Source of the DNA: Brevundimonas sp. | Lineage (GTDB): Bacteria > Pseudomonadota > Alphaproteobacteria > Caulobacterales > Caulobacteraceae | DNA length: 64,000 nt | Direction of reading: 5' to 3' | NCBI RefSeq assembly: GCF_013912005.1 | Contig: NZ_JACESB010000011.1 | Coordinates: 1-64,000 of the forward strand | In this document: positions 34,435 through 43,566 of the stretch, in pieces | Position numbering within the stretch: position 1 is the first letter of the stretch | Layout of the letters: the number at the start of each line of letters is the position of its first letter | Notes under the pieces: model-generated | Databases searched by the model: none | What the model saw: the letters and a program-made list of their open reading frames with translations, nothing else | What the model was told of the DNA's origin: nothing | Program-made: the position numbers and the translations under genes

Positions 34435-35226
34435 TCAGTCGGCGTGGGCCCCGCCCTCGCAGGGCAGCACGGCGCCCGTCGTCCAGCGCGCCTCGTCCGA
34501 CAGCAGGTAGAGCGCGGCGCGGGCCATGTCGTCGGGGTGCGCGATGTAGTTCATGGGAAAGGCGTCGGCCATGGCCGCGCGCCCCTCGTCCGTCGGGATC
34601 CAGCGGTCGAACATTTCAGAGCGGGTGGCGCCGGGAGCGATGCAGTTCACGCGGATGTTCTGGCGCGCATACTCCAGGGCGACGCATCGGGTGAGACCGG
34701 TCAGGGCCCACTTCGACGCCGCATATATCCCGTTGTGGGCGGCGCCGACCATGCCGCCGATCGACGAGGTGTTGACGATCGAGCCGCCGCCCGAGACCAG
34801 CATGGCCCGGATCTGGTGCTTCATGCAGAGGAAGGGCCCCCGCAAATTGGTGGCCATCACGGCGTCGAGGCTGTCGGCGGGGAGTTCGGTGAACGGCGCC
34901 CGTACGCCCCCGACGCCGGCGTTGTTGAACGCGCCGTCCAGCCGCCCGAACCTGGCGACCGTGAAGGCGATGGCGGCCACGACCGAGGTCTCGTCCCGCA
35001 CGTCGCAGGCGACGGCGGCGACGGGCAGCCCTTCGGCCCGCAGTTCGGCGGCGAGGGCCTCGATCCGGTCCGCGCGCCGCGAGGCGGCCACGACCGACGC
35101 GCCTTCGGCGGCGAAACGGCGAACCGCCGCGGCGCCGATGCCGCTCGCGGCGCCGGTGACGAAGACGACGCGATCCTTCAGGCGCGCGCCGGCCCAAGCC
35201 AGCGGCGGGGGAGTCTGGTAAGACAT
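34435..35226 (-). CDS. SDR family NAD(P)-dependent oxidoreductase
   Basis: This is a 263-aa classical short-chain dehydrogenase. The cofactor motif is TGAASGIG at about 25-32, NNAG is at about 98-101 and the catalytic set is Ser (NTSSIGG) plus Tyr-x3-Lys (YAASK at about 168-172). The substrate is unknown. It is divergent from a TetR gene, with a perfect inverted operator in the gap, and is therefore the likely target of that regulator. It is the first host gene right of the island. Confidence 0.92.
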   Translation of the reverse strand: MSYQTPPPLAWAGARLKDRVVFVTGAASGIGAAAVRRFAAEGASVVAASRRADRIEALAAELRAEGLPVAAVACDVRDETSVVAAIAFTVARFGRLDGAFNNAGVGGVRAPFTELPADSLDAVMATNLRGPFLCMKHQIRAMLVSGGGSIVNTSSIGGMVGAAHNGIYAASKWALTGLTRCVALEYARQNIRVNCIAPGATRSEMFDRWIPTDEGRAAMADAFPMNYIAHPDDMARAALYLLSDEARWTTGAVLPCEGGAHAD

Positions 35227-35240
35227 GTCCGGGTTCTCTA

Positions 35241-35282
35241 GTTGACAGCGTCAACCTGAACCGGCCGGTTGACGCTGTCAAC
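35241..35282. promoter_or_regulatory. TetR-type operator between divergent SDR and tetR
   Basis: GTTGACAGCGTCAAC (35241-35255) and its exact reverse complement GTTGACGCTGTCAAC (35268-35282) flank a 12-base spacer. Each copy is itself near-palindromic (GTTGA to TCAAC). The pair lies 14 bp from the SDR start and 11 bp from the TetR start, so bound repressor would block both genes. Confidence 0.75.
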
Positions 35283-35293
35283 CCGAGGGAGGC

Positions 35294-35869
35294 GTGGGCT
35301 TGAGTACGCGGGATGCGATCGTGGCGGCGGCGGGCGAACTGCTGGACGAGGCAGGTCCCGAAGCGGTGACCTTGCGGGCGGTCGCCCAGCGGGTCGGTCT
35401 CTCGCACAACGCCCCCTACAAGCATTTCGCTGACAAGGAGGCGCTCCTGGCCGCGGTCGCGGCGGTCGAACTGCGAAGGCGGGCGGACGCGCCGCGGCCG
35501 CCGCAGGGCGAGCCTCTCGCGATGCTGAAGCGCATGCTGCGGGACAATGTGCGCTGGGCCGTGCAGCATCCCGCGCGGTTCAAGCTCACCTTCGGCAGTT
35601 GGACGCGGCACGACGAGGACCTGGGCGAGGCGGCCCACGCCGCCCGGATGCGGTTCGTGAAGGCGGTCGCCTCCGCCCAGGCCGCGGGCGCACTCCCCCC
35701 GGGCGATCCGGAGCGCGTGTCGGCGATGCTGCTCGCCCTTGGCCACGGCGCGGCCGACCTTGCGCTGGGCGGCCACCTGTCGCGCGAGGGCAAGGGTCAT
35801 GCGGATCCGGAGGACCTCGTGGACGACCTCTTCGATCTGTTCGAGCGCGCAGCCCCGGGCAGAAAGTGA
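35294..35869 (+). CDS. TetR/AcrR family regulator
   Basis: This is a 191-aa protein from the GTG at 35294. The TetR_N HTH lies at about 5-50 (DAIVAAAGELLDEAG, then TLRAVAQRVGLSHNAPYKHF). The C-terminal ligand domain resembles the WHG/TetR_C type (MLRDNVRWAVQHPARFKLTF). It probably represses itself and the divergent SDR through the inverted operator at 35241-35282. Confidence 0.92.
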   Translation: MGLSTRDAIVAAAGELLDEAGPEAVTLRAVAQRVGLSHNAPYKHFADKEALLAAVAAVELRRRADAPRPPQGEPLAMLKRMLRDNVRWAVQHPARFKLTFGSWTRHDEDLGEAAHAARMRFVKAVASAQAAGALPPGDPERVSAMLLALGHGAADLALGGHLSREGKGHADPEDLVDDLFDLFERAAPGRK

Positions 35870-35940
35870 CGGCGCGGGCCGGGCGGTCGGCGCCGTGACA
35901 ACAACACGCCGCGACGCCCCTCGGCGCCGGAGAGTGCCCG

Positions 35941-36705
35941 CTAGTCCGCCGTCCAGCCTCCATCCACCAGCACCGAGCTCCCGGTCATCAGGCTGGACGC
36001 GTCGCTGGCCAGCAACAGCAACGGGCCGGACAGCTCCTCCATGCGGCCCAGGCGGCCGAACTTGATGCGGCCGAGCACGAACTCGCGCGTGCCCGGCGTG
36101 TCGAGGATCGGTCGGGTCAGGGCGGTGTCGATGAAGGTGGGACAGAGGGTGTTCACGCGGATCCCCGCCGGCGCCAGATCGATGGCCATGCAGCGGGTCA
36201 GGCCTTCAAGCGCCCACTTGGACGCGCTGTAGAGCGAGCGGCCCGCCCCGCCGGCGTGGCCCATCTGCGACGAGACATTGATGATCGAGCCCGGCTTGCC
36301 GGCGGCCAACAGACCGCGCGCCACCGCCTGGGCGACGAACAGGGCCGCCTTGAGATTGAGATCGAGCACCGCATGGTAGTCGGCCTCCGTCACCTCGGTG
36401 ATCGACCGGATGCGGTTGGCCCCGGCGTTGTTGAGCAGGATGTCGAACGGGCCCCGGGCGGCGATCTCCTCGCCCACCCGCGCCGTGTCGGTGACGTCGA
36501 GCACGAAGCCGTCGGCCTGCAGGCCGGCGTCACGCAGTTCGCGCACCCGCGCCTCGATTTCGTCGCCGCTGCGGGCGCACAGGGTCACGTGGGCCCCGGC
36601 CTGGGCGAATACGGCCGCGCCGGCCGCGCCGATGCCGCGCCCGGCCCCGGTGACGAGCGCCCTCTTCCCGTCGAGCCGGAACGACGGCGGCGGGGTCAGG
36701 CTCAT
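35941..36705 (-). CDS. SDR family oxidoreductase
   Basis: This is a 254-aa classical SDR. TGAGRGIG is at about 18-25, NNAG at about 92-95, Ser is in NVSSQMG and YSASK is at about 159-163. The end (SSVLVDGGWTAD) is typical. Its ATG overlaps the stop of the DUF3089 gene upstream (ATGA), so the two are coupled. It is probably a dehydrogenase for an alcohol or 3-hydroxyacyl intermediate; the substrate is not visible from sequence. Confidence 0.92.
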   Translation of the reverse strand: MSLTPPPSFRLDGKRALVTGAGRGIGAAGAAVFAQAGAHVTLCARSGDEIEARVRELRDAGLQADGFVLDVTDTARVGEEIAARGPFDILLNNAGANRIRSITEVTEADYHAVLDLNLKAALFVAQAVARGLLAAGKPGSIINVSSQMGHAGGAGRSLYSASKWALEGLTRCMAIDLAPAGIRVNTLCPTFIDTALTRPILDTPGTREFVLGRIKFGRLGRMEELSGPLLLLASDASSLMTGSSVLVDGGWTAD

Positions 36706-37886
36706 GGACGATCCTCCCCGGACCTGGCCTGGTGCGCCTGCGACTGGGCCCGGACGAGATCGATCAGGCTGCCCATGGCGTGGTCCATGTCGATCAGGTG
36801 CAGGCCCCAGGAGTAATCCGGGCCTGTGGCCCGCACGATATGGCCGGCGAGGTCATCGGCGCGCGGATCGGCCGGATCGGCGTTCACGCGCAGCTCGAGA
36901 TAGTCGAATTCGCCCCGGCGGACGCATTCGGTGGTCAGGAGCCCCGGGGTGGTCACGAAGTCGGTGGCGATGTCGCGCGGCGGCTTCAGCCACTCCGGTT
37001 GTTCGGCCCCGCCCGACCCGTTGAGGAAGCCCCGGGTCAGGAAATAGGACCGCGGGCGTCCGGGGCCGCCGGCGAGGCTGGCCGGGTTGACGCAGGCGAT
37101 CCTCAGACCCTCGCGAGCACGGCCGAAGCGCGCGTCCGCCGCCGGCGGCGCGCGGTCGCGATAGGTGGCGTAACTGACCACGCAGCCGGTCTGTCCGGCC
37201 GACCGGCAGAGGGGGATCGACCGGAAGGAGCCTCCGACATCGGCGCCCGCGGGAACGGTGACAGGAGCGCCGATGATCAGGGCGGAGACGAGCCGCTCCT
37301 GGACGGGGCGGCCGTCGATTTCCTCGGCGATCAGGCGGGTCAGCATCGCTCCGCCCTGGCTGTGGCCGATGAGGACCACGCCGCGGCCGCCGTTCTCATT
37401 GGCCAGGTACCAGTTCCAGGCGTCGCGAACGTCAGAATAGCCCCCGACGCCGGCGGGCGGCGGTTCGCCCTGCGGCGGCGGGCCGCCCGCGGGCGCGCGC
37501 AGACGGCGAAGCGTGCCCTGGCGGTAGAGCGGCGCGAAAAGCCGGCACGCCTCGCCGAAGCGGGCGAATTGCAGCCTCACGGCGCTGTACTCGGCCTCGT
37601 CGGGCTGCAGGTCGGACTGCCACGTCGGGTCGTTGGAGACGGTGGGATAGACGTAGAAGCAGTCGATTTGCGGGGCGTCGGCGGGTCGGTGTCGGTCCAC
37701 CGACAGCGCGCCGTCGGGCCCGATCGCGGTCGCATCGAGGTCGACGTCGCAGGCGTCCTGCGGCAGGTCGGGGCGGCACAGCCACGAGCGGCCGTCGGCG
37801 TAGGCGGGGTCGGGGCCTGCGGTGGTCGGGGGAGCGACGTCCACGACCAGGGTCGCGGCCAGGGCGACGACGGCGGCGGCGATCAT
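36702..37886 (-). CDS. DUF3089 family exported alpha/beta-hydrolase
   Basis: This is a 394-aa protein with an N-terminal hydrophobic segment (about 1-23). It belongs to DUF3089, an alpha/beta-hydrolase group. The key blocks are FYVYPTV near the start, the nucleophile elbow GHSQGG near 180 and a C-terminal His region (GLHLIDMDHAMG). It could cleave an ester outside the cytoplasm. It is coupled to the SDR downstream and lies after the terminator of the TonB receptor gene. Confidence 0.85.
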   Translation of the reverse strand: MIAAAVVALAATLVVDVAPPTTAGPDPAYADGRSWLCRPDLPQDACDVDLDATAIGPDGALSVDRHRPADAPQIDCFYVYPTVSNDPTWQSDLQPDEAEYSAVRLQFARFGEACRLFAPLYRQGTLRRLRAPAGGPPPQGEPPPAGVGGYSDVRDAWNWYLANENGGRGVVLIGHSQGGAMLTRLIAEEIDGRPVQERLVSALIIGAPVTVPAGADVGGSFRSIPLCRSAGQTGCVVSYATYRDRAPPAADARFGRAREGLRIACVNPASLAGGPGRPRSYFLTRGFLNGSGGAEQPEWLKPPRDIATDFVTTPGLLTTECVRRGEFDYLELRVNADPADPRADDLAGHIVRATGPDYSWGLHLIDMDHAMGSLIDLVRAQSQAHQARSGEDRP

Positions 37887-37904
37887 GGTCAGCTCCGGTC
37901 AAGA

Positions 37905-37933
37905 AAACGGGCGGACGGCCGGACCGTCCGCCC
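37905..37933 (-). terminator. Rho-independent terminator after TonB receptor gene
   Basis: GGGCGGACGG and CCGTCCGCCC form a perfect 10-bp stem with a 5-base loop. Read leftwards it is followed by GTTTTC. It lies 20 bp after the receptor stop and before the DUF3089 start. Confidence 0.75.
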
Positions 37934-37952
37934 AAGGTTCAGGAGACAGGCT

Positions 37953-40900
37953 TCAGAAGGACTTGCGGATCCCGATTTCGAAGGTCCGTCCCAGCGGGTT
38001 GGCCGTCCACGGGTCGTAGCCGAACTCCTCCTGCGCCGGCGGCGGATCACGGTCGAATAGATTGGCGACCGTGGCGGTGAGGGTGGTGTCGTCGCTCAGC
38101 TCGAACCGATAGGTCACGTCCGTGGTGATCCAGTCCTCGCCGCTCTCGCCGTACTGCACCCCGGCACGCTCGTCCTCGACGGCCGAGACATAGTTGACCC
38201 CGACGCGGACGCGGTGGCGATCCAGGCTGTAGTTGAGCCCGAGGTTGGCCCGCCATTCCGGCGCCGCCTGGCCGAAGGTGGCGAAGTTCAGATAGCCGAG
38301 CCGGTCGTCGCCGGTGGACACCGTCACGCCGTCGAGCTCCGTCGGTCCGGTCTTCAGTTCGGTGACCCGGGTCGCCGTCAGCTCGGCCGAGAAGTCGCCG
38401 CCGCCCAGGGGCATGGCGTAGCTGGTCTGCAGGTCGAAGCCCTTGGTGGTCTGACCGGGGCCGTTGCCGAACAGGGTGGTCACCATCGAGAAGCTGCCGA
38501 CCCCGCTCATCCCCACGGCGCAGCCGCTGTTGAAGGTGATGCGGTTGAGCAGCGGCTGGGCGGCCGGATCGCAGGTGGTGATCGTCCCGCCGGGTCCGTT
38601 GAACACGAGGCTGGCGATCTGGTTGGGGTCGGCGATCTGGCCGATCTGATCCTCGGTCTCGATGTCGAAGTAGTCGAGGATGAACCGGAAGCGGTGGTCC
38701 GCGCCGAAGCCGCGGCTGTCCCAGATCAGCCCGAGGTTGGACGTCCGGGCCGTTTCGGGCTCCAGATTGGTGTCGGTGATGAACTGCGCCGCCAGCCAGT
38801 TGCCGGCCGCGACCGTATAGGTGCGCGCCGCGATGGTGATCTGGCCCGGCAGGACGCCCACCGGCGGCGACTGGTAGTTGGTGCCGTAGGAGCCGCGCAG
38901 CGACAGCGGGCCCCACACGTTCCAGCGCCCGGCGACCTTGTAGACGGTGGCCCCGAGGCCGCCCGAAAACTCCTCGCGGCGCGCCGCCAGCTGGATGTCG
39001 AGGTTGTCGAACACCGGGATCTGCAGCTCGCCGAAGATCGAGTACTGCTCCCGGTCCGCCGAGTCCGGCGGATTGGTGGCGAACAGGACGAACGGGCCCG
39101 GCGCGTTGGGCGTGCAGCCGCGGAAGCGCGGATCGTTCGTGGGCAGCGGGATGGGGGGCAGGTTGGGCGAGCCGACCCCGTTGCCGCTGGTGAAGTTCGA
39201 CGGCCATTCGCACTGGATGGAGCCGTTGAACAGCGGGCTGCTGACCACCTCGCGCGTCTCGAAATGCCGCCACTGACCGCCGGCGGCCCAGCCGAGGTCG
39301 CCGCCCGGCAGCCCGACGGCGAGCGTGCCGTCGAACACCAGGTCTATGGTCACGTCGTGCGACAGGGTTTCGGTCGCGCGCGGATCGAACAGCCAGTCCG
39401 CGACCTCCTCGAGGTTCTCCTCGGCGGGAATGTGGTTGGGGTTGGCCAGCCCCAGCATGGGCTGTTCGGCGAAGGCGGTGGAGAAGGGGTTCCACCAGTG
39501 GCAATCGCCGACCCCGGCCAGCGCCGGATTCTGCGTGCCGAAGCGGGCCGGGTCGAGATCGGGCGCGCGGCAGTTCGGCCCGCCGAAGCCGTTCAGCGCC
39601 TCCTGCAGCCGGAAGCCGATGGTGTCGGGGTGGGTGTTGTAGTTGCGGGCGTAGTTGTAGGTGACGGCGAAATCGTAGCCGACGTCCCGCGCCGGCCCGG
39701 CCCAGCCGCCCAGACGGCCGTTGAGGCCGGCGGAGGCGCGGAAGATCTGGTTCTCGATCCGGTCGGACACGCCTTGTCCGTCGCCGTTGGAGTAGAACGG
39801 ATTCCCGCCGTGGCCCATCAGGCGATAGGTGATGGGCGTGAAGCCGGAGGCCCCGCTGATCCCGTTGCGCGCCGCGAAGGACGCGGCGTAGGGGTTCGTG
39901 ATCGGGACGTAGAGCTGGTAGAGCGCGCCGGTGGCGAGCGCCGGCCCGTTGACGATCGGCTGGGCCGGCGAGCCCATGACCTGCGGCAGGGTGATGTCGG
40001 CGTAGGACGCTTCGGCATGGAAATCCATGTCGGGCGTGATCTCGGCGTTCAGCTGGGCGTAGACGCGCCAGGTGTCCTGGTCCTCCACCAGGCGGTAGTA
40101 CGAGATGTAGTTGTAGGCGCAGGTGAAAGCGTTGTCATAGCGGCCTCCGACGGCCGCGCAGCTCTGGGCCGTGAAGTCAGAGACGAGCCCGAGCGGGGCC
40201 CCCCATTCGCCCACGTCCGTGGCGCTGGGCACGGCCGGCAAGGGCCCGCGAGGCACCCAGCCGGCGAGGTTCGTGAGCGTCGACCACGGCGCGGGGTTGT
40301 AGCCGGGCCCGACCTCCAGGGAGTCGTAGGTGAAGTCGCGCTCCAGCGTGCTCAGGCGGGAGCGGTGCTCGTACTCGAGCGACCACAGGAAGTTGACCCG
40401 GTCCTCGCCGATCCCTCCCAGCAGGCCGAGCGAGTAATCGCCGTCGGAGCCATCGACGTACTTGTACTGGGCCTGGGCCTCCAGGCCGTTGAACCGGGAA
40501 CGGGTGATGAAGTTGACGACGCCGCCGGTCGCGTCGGCGCCGTAGATCACCGCCGCCCCGTCCTTGAGGAGCTCCGTCCTGGCGAGGGCGATGAACGGCA
40601 CATTGCCGGTGTTGATGTTCATCCGCCGGCCGTTGAGCAGGACCAGGGTCTTGTCCGCGCCGAGGCCGCGCAGGTTGAAGTTGACCGAGCCGACGAGGGT
40701 GGGACCGCCGAAGTAGTAGGATTCGCCGGTGGTGGGGCCGGACACGGTGAGGTTCTTGGCGAACTCCAGTGCGGTCGGCGAGCCCTGCGCCTCCATGTCT
40801 TCGCGGGTGTAGACTTCCACCGGCAACGCCGCGTCCTCGGGCGTGCCGCGGATGTTGGAGCCTGTGACAACGATATCGTCCAGTCGGCTCTGCGGCTCCT

Positions 40901-41021
40901 GCCGGGGATCTTCCGGGGCAGGCCCTGGCGCCTGCTGGGCCGCGGCCGGCGAAGCCGCGCCCAGACAGGCGGCGGCGAAAATCACGACTCCAGACGCGCT
41001 GGAGAGCGCTAGCTTCCTCAT
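37953..41021 (-). CDS. TonB-dependent receptor, large
   Basis: This is a 1022-aa outer-membrane receptor. The signal peptide ends near ASPAAAQQA. The plug begins around LDDIVVTGSNI (about 48) and contains FNLRGLGADKTLVLLNGRRM. A long beta-barrel ends in the terminal aromatic motif GIRKSF. This is the Caulobacterales/sphingomonad type often used for plant polymers or hydrophobic acyl compounds. A divergent TetR gene at 41194 may control it, and a terminator closes the transcript at 37905-37933. Confidence 0.93.
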   Translation of the reverse strand: MRKLALSSASGVVIFAAACLGAASPAAAQQAPGPAPEDPRQEPQSRLDDIVVTGSNIRGTPEDAALPVEVYTREDMEAQGSPTALEFAKNLTVSGPTTGESYYFGGPTLVGSVNFNLRGLGADKTLVLLNGRRMNINTGNVPFIALARTELLKDGAAVIYGADATGGVVNFITRSRFNGLEAQAQYKYVDGSDGDYSLGLLGGIGEDRVNFLWSLEYEHRSRLSTLERDFTYDSLEVGPGYNPAPWSTLTNLAGWVPRGPLPAVPSATDVGEWGAPLGLVSDFTAQSCAAVGGRYDNAFTCAYNYISYYRLVEDQDTWRVYAQLNAEITPDMDFHAEASYADITLPQVMGSPAQPIVNGPALATGALYQLYVPITNPYAASFAARNGISGASGFTPITYRLMGHGGNPFYSNGDGQGVSDRIENQIFRASAGLNGRLGGWAGPARDVGYDFAVTYNYARNYNTHPDTIGFRLQEALNGFGGPNCRAPDLDPARFGTQNPALAGVGDCHWWNPFSTAFAEQPMLGLANPNHIPAEENLEEVADWLFDPRATETLSHDVTIDLVFDGTLAVGLPGGDLGWAAGGQWRHFETREVVSSPLFNGSIQCEWPSNFTSGNGVGSPNLPPIPLPTNDPRFRGCTPNAPGPFVLFATNPPDSADREQYSIFGELQIPVFDNLDIQLAARREEFSGGLGATVYKVAGRWNVWGPLSLRGSYGTNYQSPPVGVLPGQITIAARTYTVAAGNWLAAQFITDTNLEPETARTSNLGLIWDSRGFGADHRFRFILDYFDIETEDQIGQIADPNQIASLVFNGPGGTITTCDPAAQPLLNRITFNSGCAVGMSGVGSFSMVTTLFGNGPGQTTKGFDLQTSYAMPLGGGDFSAELTATRVTELKTGPTELDGVTVSTGDDRLGYLNFATFGQAAPEWRANLGLNYSLDRHRVRVGVNYVSAVEDERAGVQYGESGEDWITTDVTYRFELSDDTTLTATVANLFDRDPPPAQEEFGYDPWTANPLGRTFEIGIRKSF

Positions 41022-41048
41022 GGCATCCTCCCGACGATGAGCTTCTTA

Positions 41049-41068
41049 CTCATTCATTCTAGAGTGAG
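41049..41068. promoter_or_regulatory. Candidate TetR operator before TonB receptor
   Basis: CTCA and TGAG are 12 bases apart and enclose a near-palindrome, TCATTCTAGAGTGA (12 of 14 positions symmetrical). It lies between the divergent receptor and tetR genes. Similar TCA-TGA sites occur at 44995-45013 and 50259-50272. Confidence 0.45.
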
Positions 41069-41193
41069 GATTACCGATCCGCCGTGGTTCGTCAAACGCA
41101 AATAGGTGACCGGGGCGCGGTGAGGCTGGAAAGCGGGACGGCGGCGGTTTAGGCCTGCCCCACGCAAGCGGTTCGACGGCGGGAGACTGACAC

Positions 41194-41910
41194 TTGGCAG
41201 GAGCAGAGGAACAGGCGGCGTCGAAGGGTAAGGCCAGGGCCGCGACGTCGGGTCGGGCCAAGAGTCGGCCCCGGACCAAGGCGGAGCAACGGGCCCAGAG
41301 CCTGGAGCAGATCCTGGACGCCGCCGAATACCTGTTCTCGAAGCGCGGGCTGGACGGGGTCACCCTGCGGGACGTCGCCCAGCGGGTCGGCATCCACACC
41401 ACGCTGCTGCACTACTATTTCAAGGACAAGACCAACCTGTTCGAGGCCGTCTTCGCCCGCCGCGCCGGCGTGACCAGCGGCCGCCGGATGGTGGCGCTGG
41501 AGCAGTACGAGGCCGAGGCCGGCGACAACCCGACGGTGGAAGGGGCGCTGCACGCCTTTCTCGACACCGACCTGGACCTCTACTACCAGGGCGGCGAGCC
41601 GTGGATGAACTACGCCGCCTTCTGCGCCCGCGTCAGCAACACGCCGGAGGGCGCGGCCCTGATGGACCAGCACTTCGACCCGGTGGTGCTGAAGCTGATG
41701 CAGATCCTCAAGCGCGCCCTGCCCGACTACTCGGAAGAGGACATCTTCTGGGGCTACCACTTCGTCTCAGGGGCGCTGATGAACACCCTCGGACGCACCG
41801 GCCGCATCGACCGGCTGTCGGGCGGCGTCTGCCACTCGGACGACTTCCCCGCCATCAAGAAGCGCATGGCGCGCTTCATGGCGGCGGGGTTCATGGCCCT
41901 GAAGCGCTGA
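41194..41910 (+). CDS. TetR/AcrR family regulator
   Basis: This is a 238-aa protein from a TTG start. A basic, disordered leader (about 1-30, SRPRTKAEQRAQ) precedes the HTH (ILDAAEYLFSKRGLDGVTLR, then VAQRVGIHTTLLHYYF). The C-terminal ligand-binding part is of the TetR_C type that ends with a GYHFVSGALMNTLGRTGRID-like helix. It is divergent from the large TonB receptor and adjacent to the esterase-MFS unit, so it is a likely local regulator of acyl-compound use. Confidence 0.92.
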   Translation: MAGAEEQAASKGKARAATSGRAKSRPRTKAEQRAQSLEQILDAAEYLFSKRGLDGVTLRDVAQRVGIHTTLLHYYFKDKTNLFEAVFARRAGVTSGRRMVALEQYEAEAGDNPTVEGALHAFLDTDLDLYYQGGEPWMNYAAFCARVSNTPEGAALMDQHFDPVVLKLMQILKRALPDYSEEDIFWGYHFVSGALMNTLGRTGRIDRLSGGVCHSDDFPAIKKRMARFMAAGFMALKR

Positions 41911-41913
41911 ACC

Positions 41914-43566
41914 TCAGCGGGCGTCGGGCCGGTCGCAGGCGGGGTCGGGTCCCGGCAGCACCGGCGAGGCCGTGCCGACGTTCCAGTTCCACGCCATGTC
42001 GCCGCTGAGCCGGCGGCGGCAGACCGATCGCTCGTGCAGGACGAACATGCCCGGCATCAGCCCGGCCTCCGGGCGCGGCGTTTCGGCGAAGCGCAGGTAG
42101 GCCCTTCCCTCGCGGAAGGCCGGCCAGTCCGGGCCCCGAGGGCTGGCCGGACGACCGTCGCGGGCGAAGGCGGTCCAGTAATCGGTCATGGTCCGCGACA
42201 GGCCCATCTCGGCCGCCGTGTCAGGCACGCGGGGCCACAGGGGCGGAGTGCGGTCCGGCGTGCCGAAAACGTAGGGCAGTTCGCTGGCGTGAAAGGCGTG
42301 CAGGCCGGCGCCGTCCGCGGCCGGATAGCCGTGGTCCCACAGATAGACCCAGGCCGGCTGGCCCAGCGCCATCTGGCTGCGCGCCAGCCGCTCCGTGGTC
42401 CAGCCGTAGAGGGCGTCGCGCGCAGCGGCGAGGCTGGCCGCGTCGAGATCGGAGGCGGGATACAGGCGCAGGAACGCGTCGGCCAGGTCATTGTAGCGCT
42501 CGCGGATCAGCCGTTCGTACTCGGCCGCGTCGGCGGGCTTGGGCGGCGCCAGCACACGCAGCGAGCGGATCTCGCCGCTGTTGAAGCCGGTCAGGATCGG
42601 CACGGGCGCCTGCTCGCCGCGCTCGAACACCGCCGGCAGCTGGTCGGTCAGGAAGACGCCGTCGACGACGCCGGACGGGCCGAAGCCCGCGCCCGCCGCG
42701 CCGTCGGTCAGCGCCTGGGCGTCGAGCGCCCGCAGGGCGTCCAGGTCGGCGGCGCCGAGGGAGGCCGCGACCGCCTCCCCCGCCGCCTCGGCCGCGGGCA
42801 TGCCGTGCGCTGGCCGGCGCAGCTCCGGCAGGGAGATCATGTAGGCGCTCTGGGCCACGGCCTTGTGGAACAGGCCGCGCGCCTCGGGCGAGGCCATCAG
42901 GTACATGACGCTGAGGGCTCCGGCCGATTCCCCGGCGATGGTGACGTTGCCCGGGTCCCCGCCGAAGGCCGCGATATTGTCGCGCACCCAGCGCAGGGCG
43001 GCGATCTGGTCCTGCAGGCCGTAGTTGCCCGAGACGCCCCGGTCCGACTCCGCGCTCAGCGCCGGATGGGCGAGATAGCCCAGGGCGCCGAGGCGGTAGT
43101 TGATCGAGACGACGATCACGCCCCGCTCGGCCAGCCGGCGACCGTCGTACATCGGTTCGCGGCTGGAGCCGCCGGTCAGGGCCCCGCCGTGGATCCAGAC
43201 GAACACCGGCGCCGCCCGGGCCTCCCGCGGCGCCCAGATGTTCAGGGTCAGGCAGTCCTCGCTCGTGGCGCCGAGGTCGGTCGAATAGAGGTGACGCGCG
43301 CGCGGGGTCGGCTGCACGCAGGCCGGACCGAAGTCCGACGCGTCGCGCACCCCGCTCCAGGGCTCGGCCGGCTGTGGCGCACGCCAGCGGTTCGCGCCCA
43401 CCGGCGGAGCGGCGTAGGGGATGCCCTTGAAGGCGATCACCTCGCCGGCGCCTGCGCCCTGGACGGCGCCGGCGGGGGCCCGCACCACCGGACCGCCCGC
43501 CGCCGCCCCGGCGGTCAGAAGCAGCGATCCGAGGATCGCCGCCGCGCCGAGCCGCGCCCGTTTCAT
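41914..43566 (-). CDS. Type B carboxylesterase, exported
   Basis: This is a 550-aa protein from the ATG at 43566. Upstream codons would overlap the MFS gene more deeply. The signal peptide is at about 1-24. The body is a COesterase domain: GIPYAAPPVG, then EDCLTLNIW, the oxyanion block WIHGGALTGG and the nucleophile GESAGA near 210, with His in the final third (HAFHASELPYVFG). It hydrolyses carboxylic esters, probably in the periplasm. The start overlaps the MFS stop (ATGA), so import and hydrolysis are coupled. Confidence 0.92.
   Translation of the reverse strand: MKRARLGAAAILGSLLLTAGAAAGGPVVRAPAGAVQGAGAGEVIAFKGIPYAAPPVGANRWRAPQPAEPWSGVRDASDFGPACVQPTPRARHLYSTDLGATSEDCLTLNIWAPREARAAPVFVWIHGGALTGGSSREPMYDGRRLAERGVIVVSINYRLGALGYLAHPALSAESDRGVSGNYGLQDQIAALRWVRDNIAAFGGDPGNVTIAGESAGALSVMYLMASPEARGLFHKAVAQSAYMISLPELRRPAHGMPAAEAAGEAVAASLGAADLDALRALDAQALTDGAAGAGFGPSGVVDGVFLTDQLPAVFERGEQAPVPILTGFNSGEIRSLRVLAPPKPADAAEYERLIRERYNDLADAFLRLYPASDLDAASLAAARDALYGWTTERLARSQMALGQPAWVYLWDHGYPAADGAGLHAFHASELPYVFGTPDRTPPLWPRVPDTAAEMGLSRTMTDYWTAFARDGRPASPRGPDWPAFREGRAYLRFAETPRPEAGLMPGMFVLHERSVCRRRLSGDMAWNWNVGTASPVLPGPDPACDRPDAR

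Noticed and set aside
38214-41012. 932-codon rightward frame opposite the TonB receptor
   Set aside because: Antisense shadow in GC-rich DNA. The leftward frame has full receptor motifs and a signal peptide.
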